Source: Alphaproteobacteria bacterium
GTDB lineage: Bacteria; Pseudomonadota; Alphaproteobacteria; CAAGCB01; CAG-977
Reading direction: 5' to 3'
Length of the DNA: 58,737 nucleotides
Assembly (NCBI GenBank): GCA_900768845.1
Contig: CAAGEK010000043.1
Location: 1 to 58,737 of the forward strand
The number at the start of each line of letters is the position of its first letter. Positions within the stretch are counted from its first letter, which is position 1. Position numbers and translations under genes: made by a program. The notes beneath the pieces were generated by a model, which was not told the origin of the DNA, made no database searches, and saw only the letters and a list, made by a program, of their open reading frames with translations. Positions 23,273 through 33,058 of the stretch are shown in pieces.

Positions 23273-25069
23273 TTAACGTTTAGGATTGGCCTGATTGTTG
23301 AAACGGCTGGTATCCGTAGAATCCAACATATTAGCTTTTTTATCCGCTCGGCCTTCCCAAAACTGCTCAGCTTTTCCTGCCACATTCCCCGCTCCTTTTC
23401 CGAGCCATGTCCGTCCGAGCCAATTCCTGGCAACATACTGCTTACCGCTATTCTGCAATTCCGTTTTCTGCCTGTCATACCTCATCAGTTTTTCATAATC
23501 TTTCTTACCTTCTTTGGTTTGATCATAATTCGGATTCTCTTTTTCTTTTTCGGTAATTTTTTTCTCCAAAGCCGCCGATTGCTTATCAATATCAGCTTCC
23601 GACTTCAAGAAACTCCCTCTTATCCAACTTGAAGTTTTATTGAAACCTTTGGAAGTCAAGCGACTCAGCTCACGCCGTTTGCCGTTATCCAACAAATCTT
23701 TCATGCTGTCATTGTATTTACCCTGCCCGTCGACATGCCCTCTCTTGAACAAGCGTTTTTGAGCCTTTCTCTCGCTTGACGTCATCTGAGGAACGGGTTG
23801 CCCGTTCGCGGCGGCGGCATCCTTGCGCCGGTTGTAATTTTCCAATGTTCTGGCGGCACTGCGATCCTTCCCTTGAGAATACTTGTGAGCGGCATATCCG
23901 GCAAGACCGGAAGCGGCGCCCATCGCTTCACCCGCGGCATTTTTAGCCATGCCGCCCGCATACTGCGCCGCCTGCCATGCCGTATCATTTTTAAAATCGG
24001 TAGTCGCGAAGTAATTCGACAGCGACGTTGCTTGCAACAGGAACATGATCGCATAGAAAACGCAGACGATGGCAATTATCAAGTTATTGCCTTCAATAAT
24101 ATGATCCATGAACGCACGCTGAGACAACCCTTCAGCCGTGCTCATTCCTGAAGCCCCCATCAACATTTGCACATCCAACTGGAGAATAATCTTCAAACAA
24201 ACGAACATGAACGCCACATTCAAAAACGACCCCAAACCCTTTTTAGTAAACTCCGCTGTAATAGGGAACACCCAAGCGGCAATAAACAACGGGCACAACG
24301 CCGCAGTCACCCCCAGACGAATCATGGCGTCAAAAATCAGGAAGGGGAAAGCCAGCATCAATATCCAAGAACCGATATACATAATGCATCCGGACGCCAA
24401 CACTTCGAATTCGGGAGCTCCGTCCCAACTATCGTTTTCGAACAACCCGCCGATAACAGGCCAATCTTCATGCATCGACAGACACATCGCATATTCTCCG
24501 ATGCCGATTCCCTGCGCCACATCTTTGTGCATGGATTCCATCAGAGCGCGCAACGGACTGACGACGGACTGCATCCCGCCGCCGGCTCCCGCATCGATTC
24601 CGACAAATCCCGCGCCCGTGGCGATAATCGGAGAAACGAAATAACCGAAAAAGAAGCTTTGGTTAGTCAGCAACGCATAAGCGAACATCCCTTTAAACAT
24701 CATCCCCCCGACTTTCGTCAACATTTCCATCGGGTCGACTTCTTTAAGGGATCCCAACTGCGTCATCATAAATGTAACAAGCCACAACAACCATCCGACA
24801 AAAATAAACATGGGAGTGCTGGGCGCGACTCTTGCAAACGTCGATTCGCCGACATTAATCGTGGCTTTGGCTACGGTTTCAAAAGGAGTGACCCACCACT
24901 TCCATCCTTTTGCATTTGACATATATTCGCCCGCAGAGCCGCCGCATTTGGTGTTGTATCCGGCATCCCCCGCATACGCCGGAGAAACATCGCATATTCC
25001 CGCAAGGAAAATCCCCGCAAAAAACGCCAGACATATTTTCATCAGGATTCTTTTATTGAAGTTTCTCAT
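23273..25069 (-). CDS. VirB6/TrbL-like type IV secretion membrane protein (copy 3), 598 aa
   Basis: The start is the ATG at 25069 (MRNFNKRILMKICL), preceded by AAAGG; the upstream open frame is spurious. A signal peptide ends at AYA near residue 33. Six or so membrane helices lie between about 65 and 365, with the VirB6-like segment LRLGVTAALCPLFIAAWVFP matching copies 1 and 2. The last 220 residues are a charged cytoplasmic tail. In it, EKENPNYDQTKEGKKDYEKL resembles QKTNPAYDKTKSGRAEWASL of the divergently encoded Gln-rich protein. It is the first gene of the operon, 250 bases from the divergent gene at 25321. Confidence 0.82.
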   Translation of the reverse strand: MRNFNKRILMKICLAFFAGIFLAGICDVSPAYAGDAGYNTKCGGSAGEYMSNAKGWKWWVTPFETVAKATINVGESTFARVAPSTPMFIFVGWLLWLVTFMMTQLGSLKEVDPMEMLTKVGGMMFKGMFAYALLTNQSFFFGYFVSPIIATGAGFVGIDAGAGGGMQSVVSPLRALMESMHKDVAQGIGIGEYAMCLSMHEDWPVIGGLFENDSWDGAPEFEVLASGCIMYIGSWILMLAFPFLIFDAMIRLGVTAALCPLFIAAWVFPITAEFTKKGLGSFLNVAFMFVCLKIILQLDVQMLMGASGMSTAEGLSQRAFMDHIIEGNNLIIAIVCVFYAIMFLLQATSLSNYFATTDFKNDTAWQAAQYAGGMAKNAAGEAMGAASGLAGYAAHKYSQGKDRSAARTLENYNRRKDAAAANGQPVPQMTSSERKAQKRLFKRGHVDGQGKYNDSMKDLLDNGKRRELSRLTSKGFNKTSSWIRGSFLKSEADIDKQSAALEKKITEKEKENPNYDQTKEGKKDYEKLMRYDRQKTELQNSGKQYVARNWLGRTWLGKGAGNVAGKAEQFWEGRADKKANMLDSTDTSRFNNQANPKR

Positions 25070-25253
25070 GGCATAACCCTTTCTGCAGCTTTTTTCAGGA
25101 CACCCGTGCGGAGCTGACACTACGAAGCCTTTATATCTTAAATGATAGTATAAAAAAGCATACGGGATTATGACACTTTTTTGATTTTTTGACACATCCC
25201 GCCGGATACGGCCAACCGGTTGAAATATCGGAATAAAGCAGTGAAAAGTTTTT

Positions 25254-25288
25254 TTGACAAGAAACTCTTTCTTATTGTACGCTATAAT
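25254..25288 (+). promoter_or_regulatory. Possible promoter for the gene at 25321
   Basis: A perfect TATAAT lies at 25283-25288. The nearest TTGACA (25254-25259) is 23 bp upstream, too far for standard spacing, so either the -35 is poor or an activator is needed. The whole 25070-25320 interval is AT-rich and separates two divergent operons. Confidence 0.35.
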
Positions 25289-25320
25289 CAGTTTTTTCAA
25301 AACGGGATTGCAATACAGCC

Positions 25321-26406
25321 ATGGAACAGCCTTCCGCCCACTCCGCACAGCCGGCGACAACCGCAAAAAAATCCGTCCTTGTCAAAAGGGTTAAAGTGCC
25401 GGTGAAACAGCCCGTTTCCCCGTCCGCCGCCGCTTCCGCCCCAATCGTAAAAAAAGTTAAAATCCTTGTCAAACGCCCTGTTTCCCCCGCTGTTCCGCCC
25501 GTAGCCCCTCCGGTAAGCACGGAAACGCCCGCGGAAGAAAAACTTGCGGAAACAATCAGGAAGCAACCCAAACCGGCCATTATTTCAGGAGCATCTTCTC
25601 CCTCCTTAAGAGAACGGAGGATTCCGACTCCGCCGGATCAGGAAACGGTCAAATACGTCCTTCCGAACGACCCCTTAAACAAAATCACCGCCAATAAAAG
25701 TGCACGCGGGCGTTTTTTCCTTTTTTACATTTATGCACGTTTATATGTCGAAGAAATACTGGATGACAACGAATTGCCGCCGCTGGCATTTAAACTGCCC
25801 CAAACAAAACATGATTTGAAACTTTTCAAAAAATATCTGAAATATGACGCCCAAGAGGGCATGATGGACGATATTGCAGACGATTTAATGCTTATCCTGC
25901 CCTTAATCCCCGAAATGCAAAGGATTTTAGGAAGCGATCTGCCTTTGGACGATCTCCTTGAAGAAGAGCTTGATTATATTGAAGACCTTGAAAATCCGTC
26001 TGTCGGCGATCAAATGGTCACGGCTTATTTATTGTGCCTGGCCGATATGGAAATCATGCTGAAAACATCGGAAGCGCGTCGCGTTCGCGAAGAAAACGAA
26101 GAATATATCGAAGAAATCCGCAATAACGAAAATGAAGAAAGATCGCTGAAAAAAGCTTTCATTGACGCACTGAAAAAAGAAGACTTTCCCGTAGATGCGG
26201 AGAAACTCATCAACAATTATTTCAACTTTTCAAAAAAAGACGCCGAAAAAGCGTACAACATTTTGATCACGAATCCTTTGTTTTACGCTCCCGTCCAACT
26301 GGAGAAAATGCCTAAAAAGTTTTTCGGAATGATTAAAGCCGGCTCCAAAGAAGCGAAAGCACTGAACAAAAAGCTGGCCTCTTTCTTAAAAAAACTGAAA
26401 ATTTAA
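25321..26406 (+). CDS. Hypothetical acidic/basic helical protein, 361 aa, divergent from VirB6-like operon
   Basis: The N-terminal 115 residues are a low-complexity Pro/Ala/Val/Lys tail with a repeated unit, VKRVKVPVKQPVSP and VKKVKILVKRPVSPA. Residues about 116-361 look folded, all-helical and strongly charged, with many Glu/Asp in the first half (LLEEELDYIEDLE) and Lys in the last 60. No signal peptide or clear membrane segment is present, so it is cytoplasmic. The Lys-Pro-Val tail resembles tails on proteins of the neighbouring secretin operon. No known family was recognised. Its position opposite three VirB6-like genes suggests a cytoplasmic accessory or substrate of that machine (inference). 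Confidence 0.72.
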   Translation: MEQPSAHSAQPATTAKKSVLVKRVKVPVKQPVSPSAAASAPIVKKVKILVKRPVSPAVPPVAPPVSTETPAEEKLAETIRKQPKPAIISGASSPSLRERRIPTPPDQETVKYVLPNDPLNKITANKSARGRFFLFYIYARLYVEEILDDNELPPLAFKLPQTKHDLKLFKKYLKYDAQEGMMDDIADDLMLILPLIPEMQRILGSDLPLDDLLEEELDYIEDLENPSVGDQMVTAYLLCLADMEIMLKTSEARRVREENEEYIEEIRNNENEERSLKKAFIDALKKEDFPVDAEKLINNYFNFSKKDAEKAYNILITNPLFYAPVQLEKMPKKFFGMIKAGSKEAKALNKKLASFLKKLKI

Positions 26407-26443
26407 CGCCCCGTTTTTACATTATGATTCTTTTGTTACAGAC

Positions 26444-26472
26444 TGGACAAAAAAGAATGTCTTTTGTATAAT
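26444..26472 (+). promoter_or_regulatory. Predicted sigma-70 promoter for the Gln-rich protein gene
   Basis: TGGACA (26444-26449), exactly 17 bp, then TATAAT (26467-26472). It is one of the best promoter matches in the window and lies about 40 bases before the chosen ATG at 26512. The gene can thus be expressed separately from the one upstream. Confidence 0.75.
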
Positions 26473-26511
26473 AAAGAGAGAAAGAAACGGCTGAAACAGT
26501 GGAGAAAAACC

Positions 26512-27987
26512 ATGACTGATTCAAACGACACCCCCGAACGTGACAATACTTTGGAAAACGGAGCGAAAGAAACCGAAGAAAATTCGATTTCGGACGGGGC
26601 TCCCAAAAAAGAGAAAGAACAAGAAGGGACATTTGAAGGGGAAGCCGAAAAAGAAGATAAAGAAAAAGACCCTAAAGATTTAAGTCCGTTCAAGTTACCT
26701 AATGCCAGAGCTGATGACGTCGCCAATTTCTTCTGCCAGCTGTTGGAACAATCTCCTTTATATACGATCGGAAACATCAAACCGATCTGTCAAAGACTCG
26801 CCCTCCCCGGCATAGGCTTGGTCAAAGGAATGAAAGAAGTATATCAAGCCCGAAAAGAAGAAAAAAAAGCCGCTCTGGAAGAGGCTCATGACCGACAGGC
26901 TCACGCCTCAAAAATGTTCAGCCAGAACAATCCTTCTGAAAATTACTCGTTTACCGGACCTAACGGGGAAAAAGTAACTGAAATCGCCAATACCGCTTTT
27001 ATGAAAATTGATAAAGACGGCCGAGGGAAAGTGGGTTCGTTGGAAAAGATGCTCGCCGTCGAAACGAAAGACGACAAAGGCAATCCTAAAATCGACTTTT
27101 GCACGAGAGCCGAAGCTGAAAAGAAGGGGATAAAATTCCCTTCCGACTTCCAATGGCATTTAAACCCGAACGAAGTTGAAGTAGCCGCAAAAACGCACAA
27201 TTTGACTCCCGGTCAAAAACAGCAATTGGCGAAACGTTATCCGCCTCATCAACCTCAACAGCAGCAACCGCAACAGCAACAGCCGCAACCGCAACAACGG
27301 CCGCAAGCGCAACCGCAGAAACAACCGCAACAACAACAACAGCAAGAACCTCAAGGTAAAAGAAAAGGCGGCAGGCAAGCCGATCCGGTTAACAAGTCGC
27401 CTGAAATGATTGCCGCGAAAAAAGAAGCTAAAAATCTGAAAAAAAGATTGAACCGTGCGAAAAACAAAGACCCTAACTTTGAAAAAACGCCGGACGGACA
27501 GCTTCTTTTGAATAAAATAGAGGCGAATTCGCTTAACCAGCAACGCATTCGGACAGAAGCAAAAATAACGGAAGGGCAAAAAACGAATCCGGCATACGAT
27601 AAAACAAAATCCGGCCGTGCGGAATGGGCGTCTTTGATGAAAATAGACGAAAAACAAGCCGCATTAAAGGCAAAAGCCGACAAAATTGAAAAGAAAAAGA
27701 ACGAAGGAGCGACATTAGGTTCTGCACCTAAAAATGTGGCAAAGAAGCGCGCCGCTTCAGAAAAAGCGACGAAAGGTGCGAAAAGAACCAAGCAACAAGA
27801 AAAAGACTTAAAGCAACAAGCGAAGGATACCCAGAAAAAAGCGGATGCCGTGAAAAGAGCGACAAAAACTTCTCAGAAAGGCAAAGGCAAAAACAAAAGC
27901 AGAGACAACGCTCGTACAGCGACGCCGACGAAGCAAGCAACGCCGCGGCAGACACCGACGCAACAGGCAGGAAGGGGCGGTCGTTAA
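26512..27987 (+). CDS. Gln-rich, highly charged protein, 491 aa, secretion-associated hypothetical
   Basis: The ATG at 26512 (MTDSNDTPERD) follows GTGGAG and a strong promoter; the ATG 48 bases upstream overlaps that promoter. Residues 1-60 are acidic and disordered. Residues about 65-235 appear folded and contain IANTAFMKIDKDGRG. Residues about 240-285 are almost pure Gln/Pro. The rest is Lys/Arg/Ala-rich helix. In the tail two similar segments occur, NKDPNFEKTPDGQLLL and QKTNPAYDKTKSGRAEW, and the second matches part of VirB6-like copy 3. There is no signal peptide or membrane helix. Function unknown; a cytoplasmic partner or substrate of the VirB6-like machine is the simplest guess. Confidence 0.78.
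   Translation: MTDSNDTPERDNTLENGAKETEENSISDGAPKKEKEQEGTFEGEAEKEDKEKDPKDLSPFKLPNARADDVANFFCQLLEQSPLYTIGNIKPICQRLALPGIGLVKGMKEVYQARKEEKKAALEEAHDRQAHASKMFSQNNPSENYSFTGPNGEKVTEIANTAFMKIDKDGRGKVGSLEKMLAVETKDDKGNPKIDFCTRAEAEKKGIKFPSDFQWHLNPNEVEVAAKTHNLTPGQKQQLAKRYPPHQPQQQQPQQQQPQPQQRPQAQPQKQPQQQQQQEPQGKRKGGRQADPVNKSPEMIAAKKEAKNLKKRLNRAKNKDPNFEKTPDGQLLLNKIEANSLNQQRIRTEAKITEGQKTNPAYDKTKSGRAEWASLMKIDEKQAALKAKADKIEKKKNEGATLGSAPKNVAKKRAASEKATKGAKRTKQQEKDLKQQAKDTQKKADAVKRATKTSQKGKGKNKSRDNARTATPTKQATPRQTPTQQAGRGGR
27240..27355 (+). repeat. Gln/Pro-coding low-complexity stretch (CAA/CAG-rich)
   Basis: A run of cag, caa and ccg codons encodes about 40 consecutive Gln/Pro residues with rare Arg, Ala and Lys. 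Such tracts change length by slippage. Confidence 0.8.
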
Positions 27988-28015
27988 AATTTCCGCTCTG
28001 CTGTTTTTCTTCAAA

Positions 28016-28048
28016 AGCCCTTTGTTCAATACAAAGGGCTTTTTTTAT
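28016..28048 (+). terminator. Terminator of the Gln-rich protein gene
   Basis: agccctttgt (28016-28025) and acaaagggct (28031-28040) form a perfect 10-bp stem followed by seven T. Confidence 0.9.
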
Positions 28049-28059
28049 AGTCAGATTGA

Positions 28060-31000
28060 TTTCAACGTTCAGAATCCTCTTTACTCCAAGGAGCGGTCGG
28101 ATCGATTGTGGGCGGAAGCGCGGCGGGGGCGTTTTCCGTTTATCACCGTGCGCACGGCATTGAAGCAATGGAAGCGTACATCGGAAACACCGTCGAAGAC
28201 GACGCCATAAGAAACCGCATAGCTACCGAAGCTTGGGACGATCTGCAGGACGGAGCGAATACGTTAATTGCCAAGGAGTTAATGTACGATGAAAATCTGC
28301 GCAACAAGCACGGCGACATCTACAACGCGATGCAAAGGGCGATAGCGCGGGCGGTGGACGAAAGCAACGCGTTTGCCGGCATTGAAGAATCAAAACGGGC
28401 TCAATACATCGAAGAAACGGCGCGGATGTTCGCCGACCAGACTTTGCCCGAAGCAAGCATACGATGCGTTGCTTGATTTGTCGGATGTATTGAATATTCC
28501 TTCGCAAGCGATATCGTTGGACGGCACGCTCGGTCTGGCGTTCGGCGCACGGGGAAGCGGCGGAAAAGGAGCGGCGGCGGCGCATTATGAAACGAAACAG
28601 GTCGTTATCAACCTGACGAAAAAGAACGGAGCGGGCAATCTGGCGCACGAATGGTGGCACGCTTTGGACAATTACTTCGGAGCGCAAAAATCGTTTGACA
28701 GGGAAACGGCGGACAAAAACGCCCATATGACGCTTAGCGGCAGGACGACGGCGCATCGCCGTGAAATGAAGGAAGCGTTTGACAATGTCGTCAAGACAGT
28801 CAAAGACAGTGAAATGTTTACGCGCTCGAAAAGGCGGGATCAGGCGCGTGCCGCTCCTTATTGGTCGTCCGAAAAAGAAATGACGGCGCGGGCGTTTGAA
28901 GCGTATGTCAAAGACCGGCAGGCAGAAAAGGGGACGAAGAACGGCCTTCCGGTCAATATCATTGATACCGGAACCGTCATCGAAGAGAGCGATTACGAAT
29001 ATCCGACAAAAAGCGAACGCATCAAGATTGACGAAGCCTTCGACCGATTGTTCAATACGATGCAAACCGAACCGACGGAAACAGGATACCGGCTGTATCA
29101 GACGGTCGAACCGTTCGCATCGAAAGAAACGGTAAAAAACATCTTAAAATACAAACCTTTTTACCGACGTGCGGCGTATGATGATTATTTCACCTTTCCG
29201 AACGGGCGCAGGATACGTTTGTCGGAACACGCGGCGTTTAATCCGCGGTCTTTTGCAAATGTGGAATGGGGGGCGCGGCAGGAGGAAACCGGCGTCCCCG
29301 TAAGCGACAAAGATATTGAACGTATCGCCGCCATGCCCGACGTCGATATGCCGCCGCAACACAAGTACCGGTACATGGGGGAATACAGAGGGTTTGATTT
29401 TTCCAACCTGACGGACGGGCAGTTGAAAACGGAAGCCGAATCCCGGGGGGCTCGTGCTTCTTTGCCTTATTCCGACATTGCCGTCGAGTTTCGCCGCCGC
29501 GGATTGATAAGTCGGGAGGAATACGAAAACCTGTTAATGCGTGAAGGTAATTTCGGGCGCGCTTTGGAAGATTTGAAAAAGATTGAAAAATTGCCCGTTG
29601 AATCGGGCAATTTTTTTGTGGAAAGTGATACGATCAAAGAAGACGGAAATGACACGCTGTACCAAACGGCGGATTTGAGCAAGCGGGCGGACGGCCCTGA
29701 AATCGCCGCCGACGATGAAACCGTCGAGGTCGTCGAGATTCCCGGAAACGCCGTCCCGAAGTTTGAGAAAACGGCGGATTTGCGTAACTGGCTTATCGGA
29801 AAGTTTGAAGACATCGGAAATGTCACGATTGAATCAACCGGGGCGAATGTCGATTTCAACATAACGGCAACGCAAAGAGCGGTAAAAAATGCTCGGCAAA
29901 AACGAAACAACATTGCTTATCCTGAAATCGAAAAGGTTGTTTCGGGGGCAAAATATTCGGGATTCAGAAAAGCGGACGGAAGGCATCAAGACAAAGTAAA
30001 AGGACAGGACATTTATCATTCCGCCGTCATATACCAAGGCAAACCGTACAGTGTCGAATTTTATGTCGATGTGCCTTTGTCCGAAGGCAAGGATAATTTT
30101 GCGGGAAATAAGATCAGTAAAATAGAAGTGGAGCCCCAGCGACACGGCTTTGACCCCGTTGCTAACGGAACAGACGTTCCTCAAGGCTCCATTCATACAA
30201 TCAGTATGGGGGTTTTGCGCGGGAAAGTCAATCCCGCACGGTTAAGCGGGGGCGGATTAAGCCAAAGAAAAACGGTCAGAAGCAACGTTATCAAAGGTTC
30301 TTTCGACCCTTCCGAAAAAATCATTCGCATCACGAAAAACGCCGATTTTTCAACCCTGCCGCACGAGTTCGCGCATTATTGGCTGACAATGCAAAAAAGC
30401 CGGCTCGACAGCGGCGCGGCGTCCGAAGCGTACCAAGAACGAATGCGTATCGCTTTGGATTGGATGAACGTCAAACCGTGGAAAAGCATCGGCGTCCGCG
30501 CTCAGGAAAAATTCGCAAGAGGCTATGAACAATACCTGCTCAAAGGCGATTTGCCCGAAAGCCCTTTGAACCCCGTCTTTAAAGAATATGACAAGTGGCT
30601 CAAAGAAGTTTACAACGGCGCGAACAAACCTCAAAAAGAACCGCTCACATCCGATATGGTAAGGTTCTTTGATTCCATGACGACGGGTGTTCTTGAACCT
30701 CCGGTGAAAACGCCCCTCAACACTCTTCCCGAAGACAAGGAAGGGCTTGAGAAACCCGCCTCCGGAGGGCTTGAAGGTGAAAATCCCGCAACCGGAGAGG
30801 AAACGGGCAAAAACACAGGTGCGGCGTCCGCCTCTTTACCCGCTTCCGCTACAGAAAACACCGTCCCCGTGCGCTCTTTTGACACGGCGCAAGAATCCGA
30901 CGCCCGAACAGGCCGCCTTTCCCGCGCCCTTGAGCGTCGTCAAAAAATAGCGGCTTTGCAGGGCAAAATCGAAGAAGACGCCGTCCAAAGCACTTACTAC

Positions 31001-31924
31001 ACGCCGATGACGCTTGAAGAACAAGCGACCCGCGCTTATTCGCTGATGCAAAACGAAGGGGCGGATGTCGTCAAAGATATGATTGACGGCCTGCGCGATG
31101 CGCCTGACGATGTGATGCGCGTCCCGATGATGATCGCGTACGAAAAGGAAATGTTGCGACAAGGCAATCTGTTCGAATATTCACGCGTTTTGAAAAAACA
31201 CACTCTGGAACAAACCAGACGTGGTCAGGAAATCGTTTCCGAACGTCTGGCGGGGCGCGACATATCCGATTTGCGTTACCGGTTTAAGCGCGTTCTGTCG
31301 AATAAAAAAGCCGCGGCCGTTGAACAATACGAAACGCTGTTCCAAAAGGACGGCGGAGAAAAAGCCTATAACGATTATTTGCGCCATATCGCCGACAAAA
31401 CGGCAAACGCCGTCGTTTCGGCAAAAGACGAAGCGTCCCGCCGTTCGATACTGAATGCGGCGTTACGCGAAGCAGAGGCCGCGACGGGCAAAAAATCCGG
31501 TTTGTCAAAAGTAAATGTGTCCGGCGATGGAGCACGCCTGTACGATCGTATTTACGACGCCGTTTCCGAAGAGCTTGATTCCTTTTTCAATGTATCTTTG
31601 AGCGTTGAAGAAACAAAGCGGCTGTTTGAAGCGTCAATGAAACTGAAAACGGCGTACGACGCTCACTTTAAACAACGCCCGAATGAAAATCCTCCGGTCG
31701 AAGTCATGCGATTGCTGAAAGAAATGACAGACACGGCAAACGCAATGTCGCCGTCTAACGGCGCGATTAAACACCTTAAAGAACGCTTTAACGCCCTTTT
31801 TGCGCGGCTTTTTTTATCATTGCCGGATTCAGGCCTTGCATTTGAATGTGAACTTTCTTTTTTTCCGTTTGCAAAACTTTTTCCGCCTCAACGTCCTTTT
31901 CGCCTCCGATCGCCGCACGATTGA
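28060..31924 (+). pseudogene. Truncated and frameshifted polyvalent protein of a phage or conjugative element
   Basis: Coding similarity starts abruptly 12 bases after a terminator, in frame with no start (GAVGSIVGGSAAGAFSVYH). It runs to about 28445, then continues one frame over: ADQTLPEA in the first frame joins KQAYDALLDLSDVLN in the second. The rebuilt chain of about 1250 residues has an AHEWWHALDNYF segment (HExxH) and a YDDYF/NGRRIRLSEHA segment. It then has a nuclease-like segment (KYSGFRKADGRHQDK then GQDIYHSAVIY), a second metallopeptidase-like HEFAHYW, and a long helical tail. LYQT linkers recur. This is the build of LPD-type polyvalent proteins, injected or transferred with mobile DNA. 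The 3' end runs into the opposing gene, so both ends look cut. Confidence 0.75.
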
Positions 31925-32912
31925 TTTTTTCGACCGCGTCAATGGCGCGTAAAACAGATTTTGAAACGGCATTTTTCATAGGATCCAACGGCATACAGAA
32001 CTGTACCTGTTTACGCGTTTCCTTGATGTATTTGTCCGCATACATTTGAGCCGCCGCATTACCGTTCAAATCGCGCACGGGAACATTACCCAAAGATGTA
32101 TCCGCCGGAGCCCCTTTTGCCGTCGTCGCCGCGTCATACATTTCCACAACGGTTTTTGTCAACAGATGAACCTGACGCGCCTGCTTGCTTTCTAAAAATT
32201 CTTCAAATCCCTCGACACGTTCACCCCCGCAAAATTTTGCGATATCCGCCGGTTTCAAAGAAACATAAGGACGCATATCCGGCTTGCGATACAGTCCTTT
32301 TACCGCCGGTTCGATATCATATCCGTGTTCATAAGACGCACAGATGCGTTCGTCGTCATACCACCCCTTGAAAGCGTCGGACAGGGATTGAGATTGATTG
32401 AAACGGTCGACAATCGGCTGATAATGTTTTTCAAAACGTTTCATCGGCGCGTCATGTCCCCGCGCTTCCCATTCTTTACAAGCCTGCAAAGCCTGAGTCT
32501 GCGCATCGGCTTCCGTTGCACGGTTGACCATCAGACACGACGCATAATCCAGATTTTGTTCTTCGGCCTCTTTGCGCCCCTGATTATTTTGCAACAAATG
32601 GCGCGCTTCGTGTACCAAAGCGAATTCCATAAAATCCATCCCGAGGGATTTCGCCATGACGATTTGATTGTTTTCCGGACTGAAATACCCGCCGGCCGTT
32701 CCCAAAGCCGTTTCCAAAAAGAAATCGACCTTGTATTTTTTCATGTCTTCTATAGCTTTGCGTCCCGTCGGAATGGAAGCCAGAGAATCGAACAAATCTT
32801 CGGCGAATTTTTTTTCGGCCGGCACGACATTAACCTTAACGCCGTAAAGATTATATTGTTTGACTTCCTCTTGTTTCGGGGAAGATTGTTCAAAAGCTGT
32901 TTGTAAAGACAT
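31788..32912 (-). CDS. Putative zinc metallopeptidase-like protein (HExxH; DUF6782-like), 374 aa
   Basis: The start at 32912 (MSLQTAFEQSS) is the least unlikely of several in-frame ATGs; none has a strong ribosome-binding site. FALVHEARHLLQNNQG near residue 125 contains HEARH, a HExxH zinc motif, and a downstream TEADAQTQA may give the third ligand, as in minigluzincin-like domains. The remainder is helical and charged, with a Lys-rich end. No signal peptide. The family assignment is from motif and layout only. Its last 137 bases overlap the end of the polyvalent-protein relic on the other strand. It is a possible effector or mobile-element protein. Confidence 0.65.
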   Translation of the reverse strand: MSLQTAFEQSSPKQEEVKQYNLYGVKVNVVPAEKKFAEDLFDSLASIPTGRKAIEDMKKYKVDFFLETALGTAGGYFSPENNQIVMAKSLGMDFMEFALVHEARHLLQNNQGRKEAEEQNLDYASCLMVNRATEADAQTQALQACKEWEARGHDAPMKRFEKHYQPIVDRFNQSQSLSDAFKGWYDDERICASYEHGYDIEPAVKGLYRKPDMRPYVSLKPADIAKFCGGERVEGFEEFLESKQARQVHLLTKTVVEMYDAATTAKGAPADTSLGNVPVRDLNGNAAAQMYADKYIKETRKQVQFCMPLDPMKNAVSKSVLRAIDAVEKINRAAIGGEKDVEAEKVLQTEKKKVHIQMQGLNPAMIKKAAQKGR

Positions 32913-33003
32913 GGCTGTCATCCGTTTCATTAAACTTAAAAAAATAATGCGCTTGTCAGGATTTTTTGTCAATAATTTTGGAAATATTTCAAAAAATCAA
33001 TAA

Positions 33004-33038
33004 AAAAGCCCGCCGGAAAAACGCTTCGACGGGCTTGT
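33004..33038 (-). terminator. Terminator of the iron alcohol dehydrogenase gene
   Basis: aagcccg (33006-33012) pairs with cgggctt (33030-33036). On the minus strand the stem is followed by a T run. It lies about 23 bases after the stop at 33059. Confidence 0.8.
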
Positions 33039-33058
33039 ATGCAAACACGGTTCCGGAT

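Noticed and set aside
25254..25288. Strong promoter TTGACA...TATAAT before 25321
   Set aside because: The spacing is 23 bp, so it is listed only as a weak candidate.
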